Program-made: the position numbers and the translations under genes | Notes under the pieces: generated by a model | The model's input: the letters and a program-made list of their open reading frames with translations, nothing else | Told to the model about the DNA's origin: nothing | Database searches by the model: none | Shown: piece by piece, positions 42,611 through 42,856 of the stretch | Layout: every line of letters begins with the position of its first letter | Numbering within the stretch: the stretch's first letter is position 1 | DNA from: an uncultured Collinsella sp. | GTDB taxonomy: Bacteria > Actinomycetota > Coriobacteriia > Coriobacteriales > Coriobacteriaceae | Length of the DNA stretch: 42,856 nucleotides | NCBI GenBank assembly: GCA_900547805.1 | Contig: URIE01000003.1 | Location: 1-42,856, forward strand | Reading direction: 5' to 3'

Positions 42611-42856
42611 GGGCCATCCCCCTCACAACAAAAAAGCGGCCCCTCCCAAAAGAAGAGCCGCAACCAGCATATATCAGAAAAAGAACCGTTCCAACGCCAA
42701 ACCGCCCTCACAACCAAGGCGGGCAGGAGCGCAGCGACTGCCATACGGGATAGAACCCAACTGAGGTCCCGTTGTGCGGGAGCCCCGGGGAGGGCAAATA
42801 TATAAGGTCGATCGCGAGTTCCGCACGAGCCGGAGAGCACTTAATGTGCTCTCCGT
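42611..42856. other. Leader or intergenic region with two hairpins at the right edge
   Basis: No supported gene; a 131-aa frame on the minus strand runs into the methyltransferase in another frame. On the minus strand 42661-42636 forms a stem ending in TTTTTT (42635-42630), an intrinsic terminator just ahead of the methyltransferase. CGGAGAGCAC (42831-42840) pairs with 42846-42855. The first could end an upstream gene beyond the edge or act as an attenuator. Confidence 0.55.

Noticed and set aside
42445..42840. A 131-aa minus-strand frame with a hydrophobic stretch
   Set aside because: It overlaps the methyltransferase in another frame, crosses a terminator hairpin and has no ribosome-binding site that I can see.

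Overview
The window is high-GC bacterial chromosome and reads as a gut Coriobacteriia genome, most likely Collinsella. The grounds are the codon use, the compact pst, rplM-rpsI and glmM blocks, a very large ATPase/BTAD regulator, and divergent 'SHTTA' nuclease-like proteins of a kind seen in this class. The genus is inferred from memory of gene types, not from a search.

Layout. 1-3566: 3' part of a phosphate uptake operon (pstS partial, pstC, pstA, pstB) closed by a strong terminator. 3730-6366: ABC-F ATPase and HAD phosphatase. 6574-6963: DtxR-type metal regulator. 7228-7382: a long imperfect palindrome between convergent genes. 7386-10160: zinc-type efflux operon read leftward (ArsR sensor, HMA metallochaperone, P-type ATPase) with a near-consensus promoter and three matching operator copies. 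10506-13014: nuclease-like orphan protein and a DEDDh exonuclease. 13186-14280: His-rich heavy-metal exporter. 14414-17685: housekeeping and small-molecule enzymes, including two tandem histidine phosphatases. 17814-23676: DUF1015-like protein, M20 peptidase, a second nuclease-like paralogue, then serC-serA read leftward. 23819-25913: a lower-GC two-gene cassette, MazG-like pyrophosphohydrolase overlapping a GIY-YIG/DUF2075 ATPase, with the look of a defence module. 26026-29005: small acidic protein, CPA1 antiporter, PPP phosphatase.

29032-33720 is a mobile and repetitive zone: an IS110-family element with a probable bridge-RNA region, a 91-bp hairpin element, six tandem 62-bp hairpin units, a patatin, and an IS30-family transposase beside a 36-bp perfect palindrome. 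33758-37784 is core metabolism and translation: rplM-rpsI from a clear promoter, glmM, PTS IIA-Glc and nagB. nagB is preceded by about 240 nt of structured, non-coding leader. 38173-41172 encodes a 999-aa ATPase with a C-terminal SARP-like output module. YhbY and a SAM methyltransferase, both leftward, end the window.

Links between genes: metal homeostasis recurs (DtxR regulator, Zn efflux operon, His-rich exporter); amino-sugar and sugar genes cluster (glmM, IIA-Glc, nagB); serine synthesis genes lie near a short DUF1015 homologue, a family often found with them. The strongest leads for something undescribed are the MazG/GIY-YIG-DUF2075 cassette, the tandem hairpin array, the two AbiEi/DUF559-like paralogues, the 7228-7382 palindrome and the nagB leader.
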